Positions 35,598-48,755 of a DNA stretch of 64,000 nucleotides are shown here, in pieces. The position numbers were made by a program, and so were the translations under genes. Source of the DNA: Sclerurus mexicanus (Eukaryota; Chordata; Aves; Passeriformes; Furnariidae). The notes under the pieces were generated by a model that had not been told where the DNA came from, did no database searches, and saw only the letters and a list, made by a program, of their open reading frames with translations. Every line of letters starts with the position of its first letter. Position 1 is the stretch's first letter. Location of the stretch: assembly GCA_013396755.1 (NCBI GenBank), contig VWZF01005257.1, positions 432,191-496,190 of the forward strand, written 5' to 3'.

Positions 35598-38238
35598 TCT
35601 ATGAATTTGGATTACATTTATCTCTTTTTTTAAGGATGACTTAAAGCAATATTACTCTGCTTAAAATAAGACATCACTTGTCTGTCTAAAGCATCTCTTT
35701 CAATAATTTTACTTGTTTATGTTGATAGAATTTAGGCAATAAATAGAAAGAGTAGATGAAACTAAACTATGTGAACAATATATAATTATTTAATTATGTT
35801 TATGGAAAAAACTATCATGCATCTCTAATTGGACATTTGCTTCTAGCAGTTTTGTCAAATAAGGATTCACAGGCTTTAGAACAATGCCTTTCAGTTATAA
35901 TCTGGAGGTGGACCAGGATTCCTGTACTCATCTTTATTAAAAAATAAATGTTCCATCTGCCCTTTTTCGGTAGATAACATATGGTGACAATAACAAAGTA
36001 ATAATACCTAGAGGGAAAAGTAGCATCTCTCTGTGTAGCTGAGGATGACTGCATAATAGTGTGAGATTCTGTTGCTATTGTTCCATTGCAATATGTTATA
36101 GAGGCAAAAAATATATTTTATTGGTCCAAATCTATGATGTTTGTGACAACATTATGGTAATGTAGTAACATCAAAAGTTTTGTGTTTTGAACAGGATTGC
36201 ACTAGAAAATGTCTAATATAACAATTCTAGTTGATTCAATCTTAGTAATGCCAAACTAAACAAAACATAGACCAGTAAATTTATGTTACAATTTAAATAG
36301 CAAAATGCCCATTAATTTGACTTATTTAAATCTACTTGTAGATTAATACTATCATGTGGTTTCTGACTTTTCTAGCATGTCATACATTTCATGCTACTAA
36401 TAAATAATTACATGAAGCATCTCCATTGTCACTTCAGTTTAAATAAAATTCATGTTTAGAATCCGACATAATAAAAGTTGAAAATACTGATTAAATGAGC
36501 CTGATAATGGAGAGGGGAGGGGGGTAAGGGCAGGAGCTGAAGTTCTACTTAAATATTAGTAAAAATTACAGATTCTTTTTTCTATTTAAAGTTTGTATTT
36601 TGAAAGTCTGACAAATCAATTTGACAGTGGTAAAGATAGATTTTACAACAAAAGTTAAAGTGAGCTTCTTGATTAGCTCTTAATTGGCTCTTTTTCCTAT
36701 TTAGAAATTTCTCTGTGATAAAATTTGTCTTTTTAAAATAATTATTGTATCTAATTACTTGACCATATTTGAATATTCACTTTTTTGAGATAATTCCTTC
36801 GTTTGCCATAGTTCTGTCTTAGCTGCAATGTCAGCTTCTCATTACAGGCACTCACATCTAGAAGTAAGATCGTCTCTTCTGCTGTCAGGATTAAGAGGAG
36901 AGAAAGGAAATCACGACCAATTATTGTCCCTTTTCATATATTGTAGTATATTTGATTGTTCTTTAAAATATTTTTATTCTTTGACTGTATAGCATCAACA
37001 TAAACAGATCCTATGAAATAGCAGTAATTAGAGTTCAGCTCTGTTATCTTGGTTATTTCATTAAGTATCAACAGAATACTTAATGAAATTCTTTTTTTCT
37101 TAATAGTTGGGCTCTGGATGGCATTAAATCCCATCTCTTCCTGTTCATTGCAGGACATGCAGTTGTCATGCAATGCACTTTTTCTGTAGGTGTGCAAAGT
37201 TCTGTTTCATATCAAAATCAGAAGACTGGAATAAAGCTCTAGAAAACATCTGATTAGAGCTGCAGTACCTGTCAGTTTGCCAAATTATTAATAATAGAAT
37301 ATCCATCAAAAATAAAGATAGAAAAAGTGTGGGTTTTTTTTCATTTGTGCACCATAAATGGATATTTTTATTAAAACCAATGAGGACACTAATTTTCAAA
37401 CTTCATTCACTTATTGATCCACAGAAATAAATGTTGCACAGGAATTTCTAGCATCTCTGAGTTTCATTTGCATCTGAAAGGGAGTAGGAACAGAATAAAA
37501 ACTGTTACTGCTGGTTGGTTTGGTTTTGTTTTTTTTTAATTTGAATTATGTCAGGAAGCAATAGATTAGGTACAGTGACAATTATTGGTATGGGTCTAGG
37601 TAACATTCAGGTGCTCTAGGATCTGAAGAATGCCTGCCCAGTTAGAGGAAATAAAAAATAAAATAAAATATAAAATAAATAAAATAAAATAAAATAGCTG
37701 TCTCTTCATAATGCTGATTCTTTTTTGTTTTTTGTTTTGCTAGCATACTGTAAGAGACACTAGAAAGGGAATAATAAATTAAATGCTATTCTATCACATT
37801 CTTTAGTGAAAATTAGCTGTCACTTTCTTTAAGATTTGGACTTCACTACTGTGAGCAAACCACAGTTTGCTAGCATTCCTTTAGGCATAGTAAATTTTGA
37901 AATTGTTCCTGATTTGTTGTTGTTTCTTTTGGAGTGATTGATGTATGTTGTGGAGTCCTATCAGACTAAGACAAAGAAAGAAAACGGAAAAAAAAAACAG
38001 AGTTCATAATTAGGATATCTTGACATTAGGAGGTTCATGTGAAGTAGATACTGATTCAGGAAACCCATCCACACTTTGGATTGTGTTATAATATCAGTGG
38101 AGTAACTTGCATATCCAGAAGCTTACCATCCAAAACTTACCAATGGTGTTTCAATAGGAGTAAGGACAAACCTTTTGCTATCCTTTTATGTATAGTATTC
38201 ATAATCTTGCATGTACCTGGAACATTGCATTTAAAAAT
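35598..38238. other. AT-rich unique sequence
   Basis: No gene or repeat is recognised apart from the microsatellite at 37651-37695. A purine-rich G-run stretch is at 36509-36530. Confidence 0.5.
37651..37695 (+). repeat. (AAAAT)n microsatellite
   Basis: About 45 bp built of ATAAA/AAAAT units with a few interruptions. A G3T8 junction at 37331-37341 lies a little upstream. It is simple sequence with no other signal. Confidence 0.92.
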
Positions 38239-38335
38239 ACATGGTGTAGCTCTTAAGGATGGTCCTGTGCAGGGCCAGGAATTGAACTTGATGATCCTTT
38301 TGGGTGCCTTCCAACTCAATATAATCTTTGATTCT
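38239..38335 (+). mobile_element. CR1 tail, plus orientation (left arm of inverted pair)
   Basis: It holds ATGGTGTAGCTCTTAAGGAT, GGTCCTGTGCAGGGCCAGGA, ATGATCCTTTTGGGTGCCTT and TTTGATTCT, the 3' end of one CR1 subfamily. It is about 100 bp long, with its upstream part lost. The open frame at 38081-38374 runs through it and is not a gene. Confidence 0.9.
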
Positions 38336-38487
38336 CTAATTTTTCAACAAAAAACATTATCAACTTTACCTTAGAAACTGGAGACCCTGTTTAGATAATC
38401 CTGGAAGGCAAGAATTGCATCACAGTACAAGTTAGTTTTCAGGAAACTCACTAATTTTTTTTTAAGTAAAAAATAACCACTTCTTTA

Positions 38488-38733
38488 AAATCACAGAATA
38501 TCCTGACTTGGAAGGGACCCACAAGGATCATCAAAGTCCAGCTCCTGGCCCTGCGCAGGACCATTCCCAAGAGTTACACCATGTGCCCAAACACTTCTTG
38601 AGCTCTGGCAGGTTTAGTGCCATGACCACTTCCCTGGGCAACCTGTTCAAGTGTCCAACCACCATATGGGTAAAGAACGTTTTTTATAATCTAAAACTCC
38701 CCTAAAACACAGCTCCATGTCATTCCCTGTCCA
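38488..38733 (-). mobile_element. CR1 tail, minus orientation (right arm of inverted pair)
   Basis: Complement of a CR1 3' end: ATCACAGAATATCCTGACTT, GGAAGGGACCCACAAGGATC and CCTGCGCAGGACCATTCCCA, then CTTCCCTGGGCAACCTGTTC near 38630. It ends in TCATTCCCTGTCC at about 38733. It belongs to the same subfamily as the plus-strand copy 153 bp to the left, and the two face each other tail to tail. Confidence 0.92.
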
Positions 38734-41700
38734 ATCATGCTTTATATCTAAGCAGCTGTTTTATCTCTTGTATTTAGCTGAATGTTCCAAATCAAGTTGT
38801 ATAAGATTCATTGTCAATAGCATAAGAGGATTTGGAAGAAAAAGAGTAATAAAAATTTAATCTTTGAAAAAAATGAAAGTGAAATATAAGTCAATAAAAA
38901 ATGCTAGAAGATATCCACTATGAGCATATCTACAGTCCTAGTCTTTAAAATATGTAAGGCTTGATATTCTACAGCCTTACTTAATGATCATTTTTTCTGT
39001 TTTAACTTTTCCTTTAAGGGGAGTGAGGGAAAATGATGTCTCCAGAGATATATTATGAAACTAAACAGCTTGAGTGAAAGAGCCCGCCTTTCTCATATTT
39101 TGCTTCCCCCACTCCTAACTGATAACAAAACAAACAAATGAAAAGATTCCCTCTCCTCATGCTCTAAAATGCTTCATTTCAGTCATAATAACGTTTAGTT
39201 GTAGTTTTGTACCTGTTCTAACACCTGTTTTCAAAACCATTCTCTCTGAGGAACGTGAGCCCTTGAATAAAAATTTTTGCTACAGTGCTGTAAATCTCTA
39301 TAACTGAATGGCCTAGGGTTTGTGGGTTCTTTTGAAGTGGCTTGTTTAAACCCATGCATAACTGATTATACCACATCCTAACAGAGTCTGGTCACATGGT
39401 GACCCATAAAAGCTGTGAAGTGGTTCAGCTGATACCCGTAAGAGAAAGGGATTGACTTGGGAGTAGAAAGAAAGGCTCATCTGGTCAAAAATATCTTCCT
39501 TTCTAAGATACTGCAAAGATACTGTTCTACTTGTATTTGGTACAAATAAAGCTGAAGAAAAAAGGTCAAAAGAACAAGTTTATCTTAAAAGTGCTCATTG
39601 ATAAATGAAGAAAACAAAGAAAAATGTTTAGCAAGAAGCCTTGCATAGTAATGTTGAGTCTATTCTTATGACTTTGAATGGATTTAAACCTTTGAACAAT
39701 ATTTATTGTTTTTAAGGGAGAAATATGAGAAAAATTAAGAAAATAAGGATATAATTCCAGTGTATGTGTATTATTATCTTTAAAAGTTACCTTTGAATTG
39801 CCTTTTTGCACTATTAAGTACTTTTGTAGCAGATGGTTCATTTCCCAGTTTGCTTTTCCAACTTATTAAAATTCAAGAACTTTTTGACTCAGTAAACTGA
39901 AATTTATGTCCTCTGAGCAGAGAGGAAAATAAATCTTTTACCTTGAAAATCTGGATGTTTGATGCATCAGACTCCTGTGGGTTGAAAAACTAAGGTGATG
40001 CTGTGACTTAGGTCGTATATGATGGATTCTGCCTGCTCAAATTTGCAGATGTTTGTACTGCAGTCTTAAAAGCTACATTCGATGAGTTTTATTTTATATT
40101 TCTTTAAATCAGATGATTGTATAAGACTTTTTGTTGCTTCTTCCTCCAATAATTGTTGCCAACAGACCTGAAAAACTGCTAAATGAAACATAATGGTCAG
40201 TTTTATAATTTCTAATGGGAAAAGGGATCCATAATTTTACAACATTTTCATCAGTAAATGTGATAGCAGTGTAATATTGTTGTCAGGCTATGCTTCATGC
40301 CTGCTAAGCAGAATTTCTTATTTAGCATTTTAAATCTGTGGAGACCTGCCCTTGTTTTATAAAAGAGAGATGTAGTCAGAAGTGTCTTGGCTTGAATTCA
40401 GTCCTCATGTATACATATATGCTAAAACATAAGTAATACAGGCAGCTGCTTTTTGACCCATTTTGACAGTGTATGGATCTACTCAGAGACTTTATTTTAC
40501 GCAAAGAGGGTTGGTAATGTTCTTCTCTTATGCTCTTTTTTTGCTATTTGTGGATAGACAATCATGCTGAGTAAATAATTTTCCTGCTTACTGATTTTTG
40601 TTGGGTTTTTTGACATACGTGTTAATGATGTTGAAAATACCACTGGGAATTAAAATAAGTAATTACTAGAAGTAGGTAATGGTAGCTTAAAGAAAATTTT
40701 CAGTGCCTTAAAAGCAGTAAACTATATGATGATATGAGAGTTTTATTTACTGCATCTACCAAACTGACAATCAATAAGGATGAAAGTATTTGATGTACAC
40801 TGTATTTTATGCCTTTTATGCCTGCCCTGGAGATTTTCAAGCTCTGTGAGAGGAATGTACATAAGCTACATCAATAAATACACTATTTGCAGAGCTTTTT
40901 TAATTATTATCACAGTACTCTAAAAATTCACTATTCTTTATTTTCTTCTTACTAAGTAAGAAAGCAATAATAATCCTTAACAAGTGGCATCAGTAGGAGG
41001 TCAGAACACTATTTGTCACGAGTATCTACATAGCATCAATGTGACATAATATTTGGTGTATAATTTTGAAAGACAGAACTGTATTGCAGAGGTGTCTCCA
41101 AATTACTGAAACTATGTAAAGTTAAAGATAAGAACTCCTAATTGAGCTCTGTAATGGTATCTCCTCTGCCTTCCCCACATAATGACCTTATTGAGGGAAT
41201 TGTTCCTTGAAACTGCTGCTTGTTAAATATTGTTCCTTGTCAATCCTTAATGAGATGGTCATTTAGGAAAAAAGTGTTGGATTAAGCCTTAAGTACACCT
41301 AAGTCCTACTTATGCATTTTTCTGTAAGAGTTTATGATTGGCCTAAACAATCAACAGAAACTATTTGCTCCATCTCAAGGACATCATTCATTCAGCACAA
41401 CTTCATCTTTTGTAATATCTCAAATTCTTGTGATAATTTTATGTATATCATAAAATTGACTGCAACATCAAATTTGACTCTTCCCAAATTTTTATATGAA
41501 TGCAGAAGGTTTAAGAGAAACACTTAGAAGGTGAAATATTTAGTTAATTGTTACTCAGTTGTTGATTTTAATCAGTAATTATTAATAGCCATTAGTAAAC
41601 TAGAAGACTAGTGCTAAATAATTTGCAATGTTTCCTGTATCTACAGTAGCTCCAAGATACAATATCTGAATAAAGTTTTAAACCAATATCCACATCAATA

Positions 41701-41753
41701 AAGCTTACCTTTGAGATTACATTTATTTCACTTTGCTTTAGGGACATTAATTT

Positions 41754-41810
41754 TGACACAATATATTTATATATTTATTTATATATTTATATATTGACAC
41801 AATATATTTA
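41754..41810 (+). repeat. Tandem duplication around a TATTTATA repeat
   Basis: TGACACAATATATTTA occurs at 41754-41769 and again at 41795-41810. They are 41 bp apart and separated by ATATTTATATATTT units. This looks like a slippage-generated tandem duplication. Confidence 0.85.
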
Positions 41811-43199
41811 CACAATCTGTCAACTGTAGCTGAGAAATCAGTCAAAGGTAAAATTTGCAAAGAAGAGATGACTATGAGTTCTATATGAATAAATGTGAAA
41901 AGAAGATTCTTGGCTTGCTTTAGTGTTGATAGACTGTACTGAGAGTAACTGCAATAAACTAGATCTCTCAAGGTAGTGATTTTTTAAGCATTAAACTTCT
42001 CATTGGGTAGGTAATTTTAGATACTACTACAATTCCTTTCATGACGGGGAAATTTTTAAATCTCCACGATTTTTTTTTCTGACTGCTGCTGTAAAAACTC
42101 AAAGACAAATAGGGTAAAAGAAGAGAGGATCTTTTGGTTGAGTAGCTGCCATATGTAGGTACATATTTACGTTCTACCAAAGTAAATAAGGAAAAAAAAC
42201 AATTTTAAGAATTTTAACCATAGCAGGATATCATCAGTAAAACTTCTATACTCAGTTAAATTTACTTTGCTGTATTTCACTAGAGGAATCTTAGATTTAG
42301 TGTTTCTAGATCTTCAATTACTCTTTTTTTTAGCTTAAGTAATCAAAGTCTCCCTGAATATTCTTATAACAAGAATTAACAAGTCTGCCATTAACTGAAA
42401 AGAATAGGTTCTGAAGTTACTATATTTTGGTTCTCATGGAAGTTTTGCTTCACTAGCATTCACTATTGGTTCTCCTAAGCAGAGAGACACTTTTTAAAAA
42501 ATCTCGATTCTCAAAGTAATTTTATTTGTCTCTTTATTTTCATTGTTTTGATTTAAAAACAATGTTCATATAAAGTGAGTGATAAAAATAATTGAAGTAT
42601 TGATAAAGCTGCAAATTGATGGGTTTTAACTTCTAAAAAATACACGGTTTACTTCGTTTCTGCATATTGATCATGCTGAGAATATAAAAACCTTGCTAAA
42701 GTGGAAAAGATTGCAATTTGAACAAAAGGAAATGAAGCTGAAAGATTAAGAAAACTTTTGGACTAACATTGGCAAATGAAGTATTAAAATTTGTCCACAT
42801 TCTGAATCTTTGTTTTATTTCATCTAAACTGTGAAACATTAAAGTTGGAAATTAATCTTAAAATTAATTAATTGTGAGCATAAAGAAGATATTGTTCATA
42901 TTGAAGAATATTCTACACCAAAGTACAGCTGCTAAAATTGAGAAATGTAGAGAATATGGACTTGTACATACCACAAATTTAAAAAGAAATGCAGAGAGGG
43001 TAGTGACATCATCTTTCTGTGATATTTAGCTTCAATGCAATTCAGAGACTGCAGATATTTTTAGATGCCATTCAGAGCAGTTGCACAACAAACTGTTGAT
43101 CAGATTAGAAAAGTGAAAGATAAAATTGTTAGAGTTACGAGAACCTAAAGTACTGTCCTTCTAACAGGTGTCTCAGTCAGTTTGATCAGAAGGAGCTTT

Positions 43200-43860
43200 T
43201 TGGTTATTGCAGAGTAGCAGTAGGGCCATGGCTGATTAATTAGCATGGCCATCCTGCAAGAAGATAATTAGTTCCATGTTGCTCTACCATTTCACCATCA
43301 CCATTTCCATGATTACTGTAGAAACAATCAAGTATGAGACGTTAGAGACAACTGCAGACTTCACCTGCAACCCTTAACTTCAGAAAGGCTGAGCTTGTTG
43401 CATGATCAGCATGAAACTTAACAGTGGATATTTGGTAATCTGTCCTTTTTCAATGGGATAAGTAGGGGCTAAAAAAAGACTTGAAGGAAGTGTGCATTGA
43501 TTGTTAGGTATTCAGGCTATGGCTATTAGCGTATCTCTCACTTTTTCTCCTGGTGCATTTATGTTTGCACGTGGTCAGGTTTACTTGGCAGAATCTCAAT
43601 GGAATATAGTGGTGTAATACTTTTTATGTGAAAAGAAATGAAAATGAGATTTCATCATGGTTCTCGTGATTGATGAGATTTGTAAAATAAGAGGGAGTCC
43701 AATTACTAAACGGTGTTTGAAGCAAAAAGACACTGAGTTTCTCAGTCACTGCTGACTGCTAATCAATTTTTTGAGTGATGATTAAAATGTTTTGCTTTGG
43801 CCTAAAATGACTTTGCAGTTTGAGTCCTAGCTAAATGGCTCTTTCTGATAAGGAACCACA
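43200..43860. promoter_or_regulatory. Candidate conserved non-coding element with homeodomain-type cores
   Basis: This 0.66-kb stretch has even base composition and no simple repeats. It contains several TAAT/ATTA cores: GATTAATTAG at 43233-43242, GATAATTAG at 43263-43271, CTAATCAA around 43760 and GATGATTAAAA around 43779. It also holds a 27-bp near-palindrome at 43224-43250. Such features are common in vertebrate developmental enhancers, but TAAT cores are also common by chance in AT-rich DNA. I have no alignment, so function is an inference only. Confidence 0.2.
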
Positions 43861-46800
43861 CTCCTCTTCTGTATTTAAGTTTCAGCTCCCTGTTTTAAGA
43901 TGAAAAAGTATGAGTAGCTCTTTTAGGGTTTTATAATTCCCTCTATTTTTTATTTATTCAAAAGAGGAATTTGTCATCTTCATAAAACTTACATAATTTT
44001 GTGTTCATGAAGGTAGGAAAAGAGGATTAAATATGTCAAAGATAAAGAAGATGCTGATGTTTTCAGGCTATTTTTTAAGATCCTCCTTCATAGAATTTTG
44101 ACATATGCATTTTCTGTTTCATAAAGGGTTGTTGAGAAAAGGGTGCAAAAAAGCACATATGTAAATGCAGATGACTTCATGTTCCATTTCCAACAGTAAA
44201 CTCATCTTTCTTAGATATGTGAGAAAAAATAAAACACACTAAATTTTAATAAGAATCTTTTGGAATTTTTTTCCATAACAAAGATTTCATACACAAGTTT
44301 ATTTCTATGTCTATGTTTTTGTCTGCATCAGGTTTTATTAAAAATATATAAAGGTAAAACAATTGTATTATTATATGAATCAATAATGACAACTTCCAGA
44401 AGCAAAGAAAATTTTAATAGAGTGGTATTCCATTTTCAGATAGTCCAGATTTCAGTGTAAGCTCTTCAGATGCAAAATTTTGTAGACCAGACCCATCATT
44501 CCTAATGGCCTCAGTAATCCTGTTGCAAGATTTATCTAACAGTCAGATAAGATCATATCCAAGTTTAATTTGTTTGGTCTGGGGAAAAAAATTGCTGGTA
44601 CATCACAATGTCAAGGTAATTGATAACATTGAAAATAATAAACCTTTCCCTCGTGGTAACATATGAAACCCTTGAACCCATCATTTCCCAAAGTAGATTT
44701 ACAATATAAAAGATGTGTTCAGAGATCAGGTATGATTCAAACACACAAGTCTGGCCAAAGCCCCAGATTAAATATTTTACCATTAAATCTGTTACTAGTC
44801 TAAAATCCAGACATAAATGTACTGTTTGCAAAGTGATTCAAAACCAAAAGAAGTCTTAATACTCTTTAGCACGTTTATTTAAGCAAAGGTTAAATTGCTT
44901 TAATATTTTGTTTTGAGTGTTATCTTAAACAAATTAGGATATATGCTAATTGGACAATTAATATATGCTAGTTTAGAGAATTGAAATGTCTTTGGACAGA
45001 CCTAACAAAATTTTGATAATTTTGTATTAGTTTCTATTTCACAATTGAAATTGCAGAGAATATTTTTATGTTGACTTTCTTTTGTATTGATCATATTTAA
45101 AGATTGAATACTCTAGGGAATATGGAAATCTATAAGTATGTCACTTTCATTAAGAGGAAAAAGTCATAATCCATATGTAGGGCTGTTTTGTTTCTCTCTT
45201 CCTGAATGTAACTGAAACCCTTAAGCACCATAAACATTCCATAAAAAGCAAATGCAGAAAGTCAAATGCAGGAAGCAGTATTGAGTCTTTAACTGTGTAG
45301 GGACATCTATAAGAGCAGAACATGTAATATACAAACTTTCTTGAAAAGTGCAAAGGCGGGAAAAAACTGAATTAGCTTACCCACCTCCTTGTAGCAGAGT
45401 CAAGCTGTTCTTTGGAATAATTTGTTTTGCCCACAGGCAGAAGCAGTGCCAGTGTTCCCTCCACATTTACTCTAGGTAGCAGAGCTTTTTGGGAAAACAC
45501 TCTAAGCAATGCTAAGCAGGAAGTTGGAAATGCAGAGCAAGCAGACTGTTTGCTTGTGGGGGAAGGACAATCTGTGTTCAGAGGAGTAACATCTCACTTT
45601 AGCAAGATTTATTGCAGCTTCAAGCTGAAACAAGTTTCTTGATATATATATATATAAGAAAGTGGATGTGGTTGTCTTGATCAAAGCACTGTCTTAATGA
45701 TTAATTGATCTGTGCTGTATGTTCAGTTTTGCACAGACTTGAAGAAGACAGGTAGTAGTTCCCTGCTTCAAATTTCTCATCAATCAAAATAGATTATACT
45801 TTTCTACTTTGTCAGTTTTCTATGAACAAAAGTTATTGTTCATAGGGCCTCTAGTATTGTGGGTCCATAGTTCCATAAAGAAACTTAAAATATTAATATT
45901 CAGTACCTCTACACAATTTCATACTCATATTTCTTCATTGTGTTGTGATCTCTGCCAAGGGGTTGTTCCACTGCTTTGTTTGGATTTAGAGCAATTTACC
46001 TGTGTGACACATAATTGGCTGTGAGTAGCTTTACCTTTCATTCCTATGTGCATACATGGAAATTGTAGCTTGATTTTGTCTATACATCATTCAGATATGT
46101 AATTATATTAAACTTTTGCCCCTTTAAAACTGCAGATTATTTAAAAAACATCAGAAAAATGTATGCAAACCTTGTTGACCACAGAGATATAATTAATAAA
46201 TATTATGAATGAATTTGTAAGGTACAATCATATGAGATAAATAAAAATTCTCTGTATTTGCTACCTGATAAGGCATATACCTTCGTCTATGTATTACCAA
46301 ATATTTATAATTTTTCAGTTTTCCATGTTGACCTCTTTGCAGAGATGTGCTGTAGCTTGAAGACCTTGAGAAAAACTGAGATAATCTACCAGCAGAGAAC
46401 TATAATGAATAAGCCCTTTAATTATATTCTCGTTCTGCTATATGCTTAAGATTGTAAAATTGCTGGAGAGAAGAGTAAGTAATTGAATAGCAATTTAAGT
46501 GTGAATTTATTTAATCAATTAGATTTACAAAAGTAATTTGAGACACGGTGCACACAAGTATATAAAAAATTTAAAATGAATGCTTGTAAGTGTAGCATAG
46601 TTTCTAATGGGAATTTGTCTTGCTTATAATAGTAAAAATGATTGATTCTACATGTCTTGTAAAGCTTATTCTGTAAGTTATTCTTATCTTAATAGCACCT
46701 CAGAGGTAGGCCATTTCATTTCAGATTGCTGAAGAATCTCTAGGCATAATAAAAGATTTAATAAACTGATGAAAATTTAAAACAGTGATTGAAATATTTA

Positions 46801-48500
46801 TGTGCTTTTATTTTCATCTAAAACAAACATATCTTCTGTATTAACTAGTTTAATAAAGCTATTGATTTCTCTGCACTCTGAACTTCCATGAACATTATGT
46901 TAAAATTTTATATGTAATGTACTATGCAATATTTTATATGGTACTTTAGAAAGATAAAAGAAAATGAATTTGTGCAAGTTGATGGATTTGTGTACTGTAA
47001 CTAGCCAGACATAAGGATGGTTGTGAGAGCTTATGTGACACGTGACCAATTGCTACTTTAGCCTTCCTAAAGACATGAACTCATACCATGGTGTTATGTG
47101 CATTACATCAGAGTGTGAGAGAAGTTACTAGATATCAAAACCCACAAAGACTAACATCAGGGGGTGAGTGTGACTACTACTTATTGCTTATATTTCTTAC
47201 CTTCCAAATAGTACAACAGAATTTGTCTGTTCAAGCTTTCCTTAGTGTGACAAAATAAGGTGTAATCAATGCAAAAATTATTGTCTTTTAAAGGAAGCAA
47301 GACCTCAAGATACACTTTTCATTGCCCCTTCAGTTTAGTGACAATCTACTTCCTCTTCTGCCTCCCATAAAGTACTTGCAATCCTTCATATCATCTTGAC
47401 CACATTTCCTATCCCACAAGACACTGTTTCCCTGCATGCTCTCTGGAAATACACAATACCTTGAAATACAGTTTTATTCTTAGATATATTTTTTTTTATT
47501 TTTTTCCCCCCCTACGCTTTTAAATGTTCTTTGACATCTAATAATTAAAACTCCAGTCACTGTTGTTATGTTCCTTCCTCTTCCCCTTACTTTACCTCCT
47601 CCAGGTTACTTGGATATTGAAGGTCTTCTCCCTCTCCTCTTATCAAATAATATTTTTGTTTCCAGATCCTGTATATTAATTTTTTCACTATTCTCTGCAG
47701 TCATCTGAATTCAGGAAATTTTCAGTCTGAAGAGCAAGTTTCATGTTTGATGAACATTTGTTATTATGCAAATTTGTTCCTAATTACTTCACTGTGTACA
47801 AAGTCAATGTGTGGGCTACATGTTAGTATTACAATCAAAATGGGGTAGGAGAGTGCAATGTATAATATTATTTGCTAAAGAGTACATACATATTCCCATG
47901 ACATTGTGTGAAGTATCATAAAGATCAAAGCAGTAAATGAATGTGTTCAGCATTAAATAGATAGATTGATCATTTATTTAACTAAAAGTGAGACTTGAAA
48001 AACTTTTGATTTTAAAGCACAAAAGCAAGTAGTGAAATATTATTACAAACAGTAAATTTCGTCCACAGAAGGTGGTCTCAGAATACTACTATAGGCACAT
48101 CCATTTACTATTTGTTTTTAAAGCAGTAAAAGAGAGGTGTTTGTAGACTACCACTCTCTATATCAGCTTGGGTACTTTTTGTATGGCCCCTTTGGTATTC
48201 GGCAATAATTTTGAAGTAAAGATAAAGCGCTGGTCTTAAAATATTACAGCTCAATGAACATGAAAATATCCTAAAATTCAGCTCCCTATTTTGTAAGTTC
48301 TGAAGTGTTGGAGAAGCTAATGAAAAAAACTAAACTTGAACTGGTTGGCTTTAGTAAGACTCCTGCATATTTTGAATTTATAACCACAAAAACAGTGAAA
48401 TGTGGAAAATGGAAGATTTATAATTAAAAACTTCATAATGTCTAATAGATTACTGGAACAGCCAATAAAAAAGTTGATTTGTTGTTTTCTCTTGAACAAC

Positions 48501-48755
48501 TCACAGAACCACAGAATGGGTAAGGTCATAAGGGACAGCACAGTGGGGTCATCTGGTCAAACCTTTCTGCTCAATCAGGGTCATACTAGAGCACATGACA
48601 CAGGATTGCATCCAGATGGTTCTTGAATATGTCCAGTGAGGGAGAGTCCACAACCTCTCTTGTCAATCCATCCCAGTGCTCAGTCACTGCACAGTAGAGA
48701 AGTTCTTCCTCATGTTAAGGTGGAACTTCCTGATGTTCAGCCATCAGTGGTTGGC
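48501..48755 (-). mobile_element. CR1 LINE 3' fragment, minus orientation
   Basis: The left edge TCACAGAACCACAGAATGGG is the complement of the CR1 terminus. GAGTCCACAACCTCTCT (near 48645), ATCCCAGTGCTCAGTCACTG (48670-48689) and AAGTTCTTCCTCATGTTAAG (48700-48719) are complements of the conserved ORF2-end region. About 0.25 kb survives. The subfamily has the GGTAAGG/GGGACAG variant, different from the 38.5 kb copy. Confidence 0.9.

Larger units (their letters stand above)
38734..48500. other. Almost 10 kb of AT-rich sequence with no identified transposon
   Basis: I recognise no exon and no CR1, LTR or SINE. Simple sequence includes TATTTATA-type repeats at 41761-41794 and (TA)n at 45644-45656. 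Open frames do not exceed 91 codons and have no domains. The stretch around 43200-43860 looks more complex than its surroundings and is listed separately as a candidate regulatory element. Confidence 0.55.

Noticed and set aside
36509..36530. Possible G-quadruplex (GGGGAGGGGGGTAAGGG)
   Set aside because: There are only three separated G-runs of three or more, so the canonical four-tract motif is not met without splitting one run.
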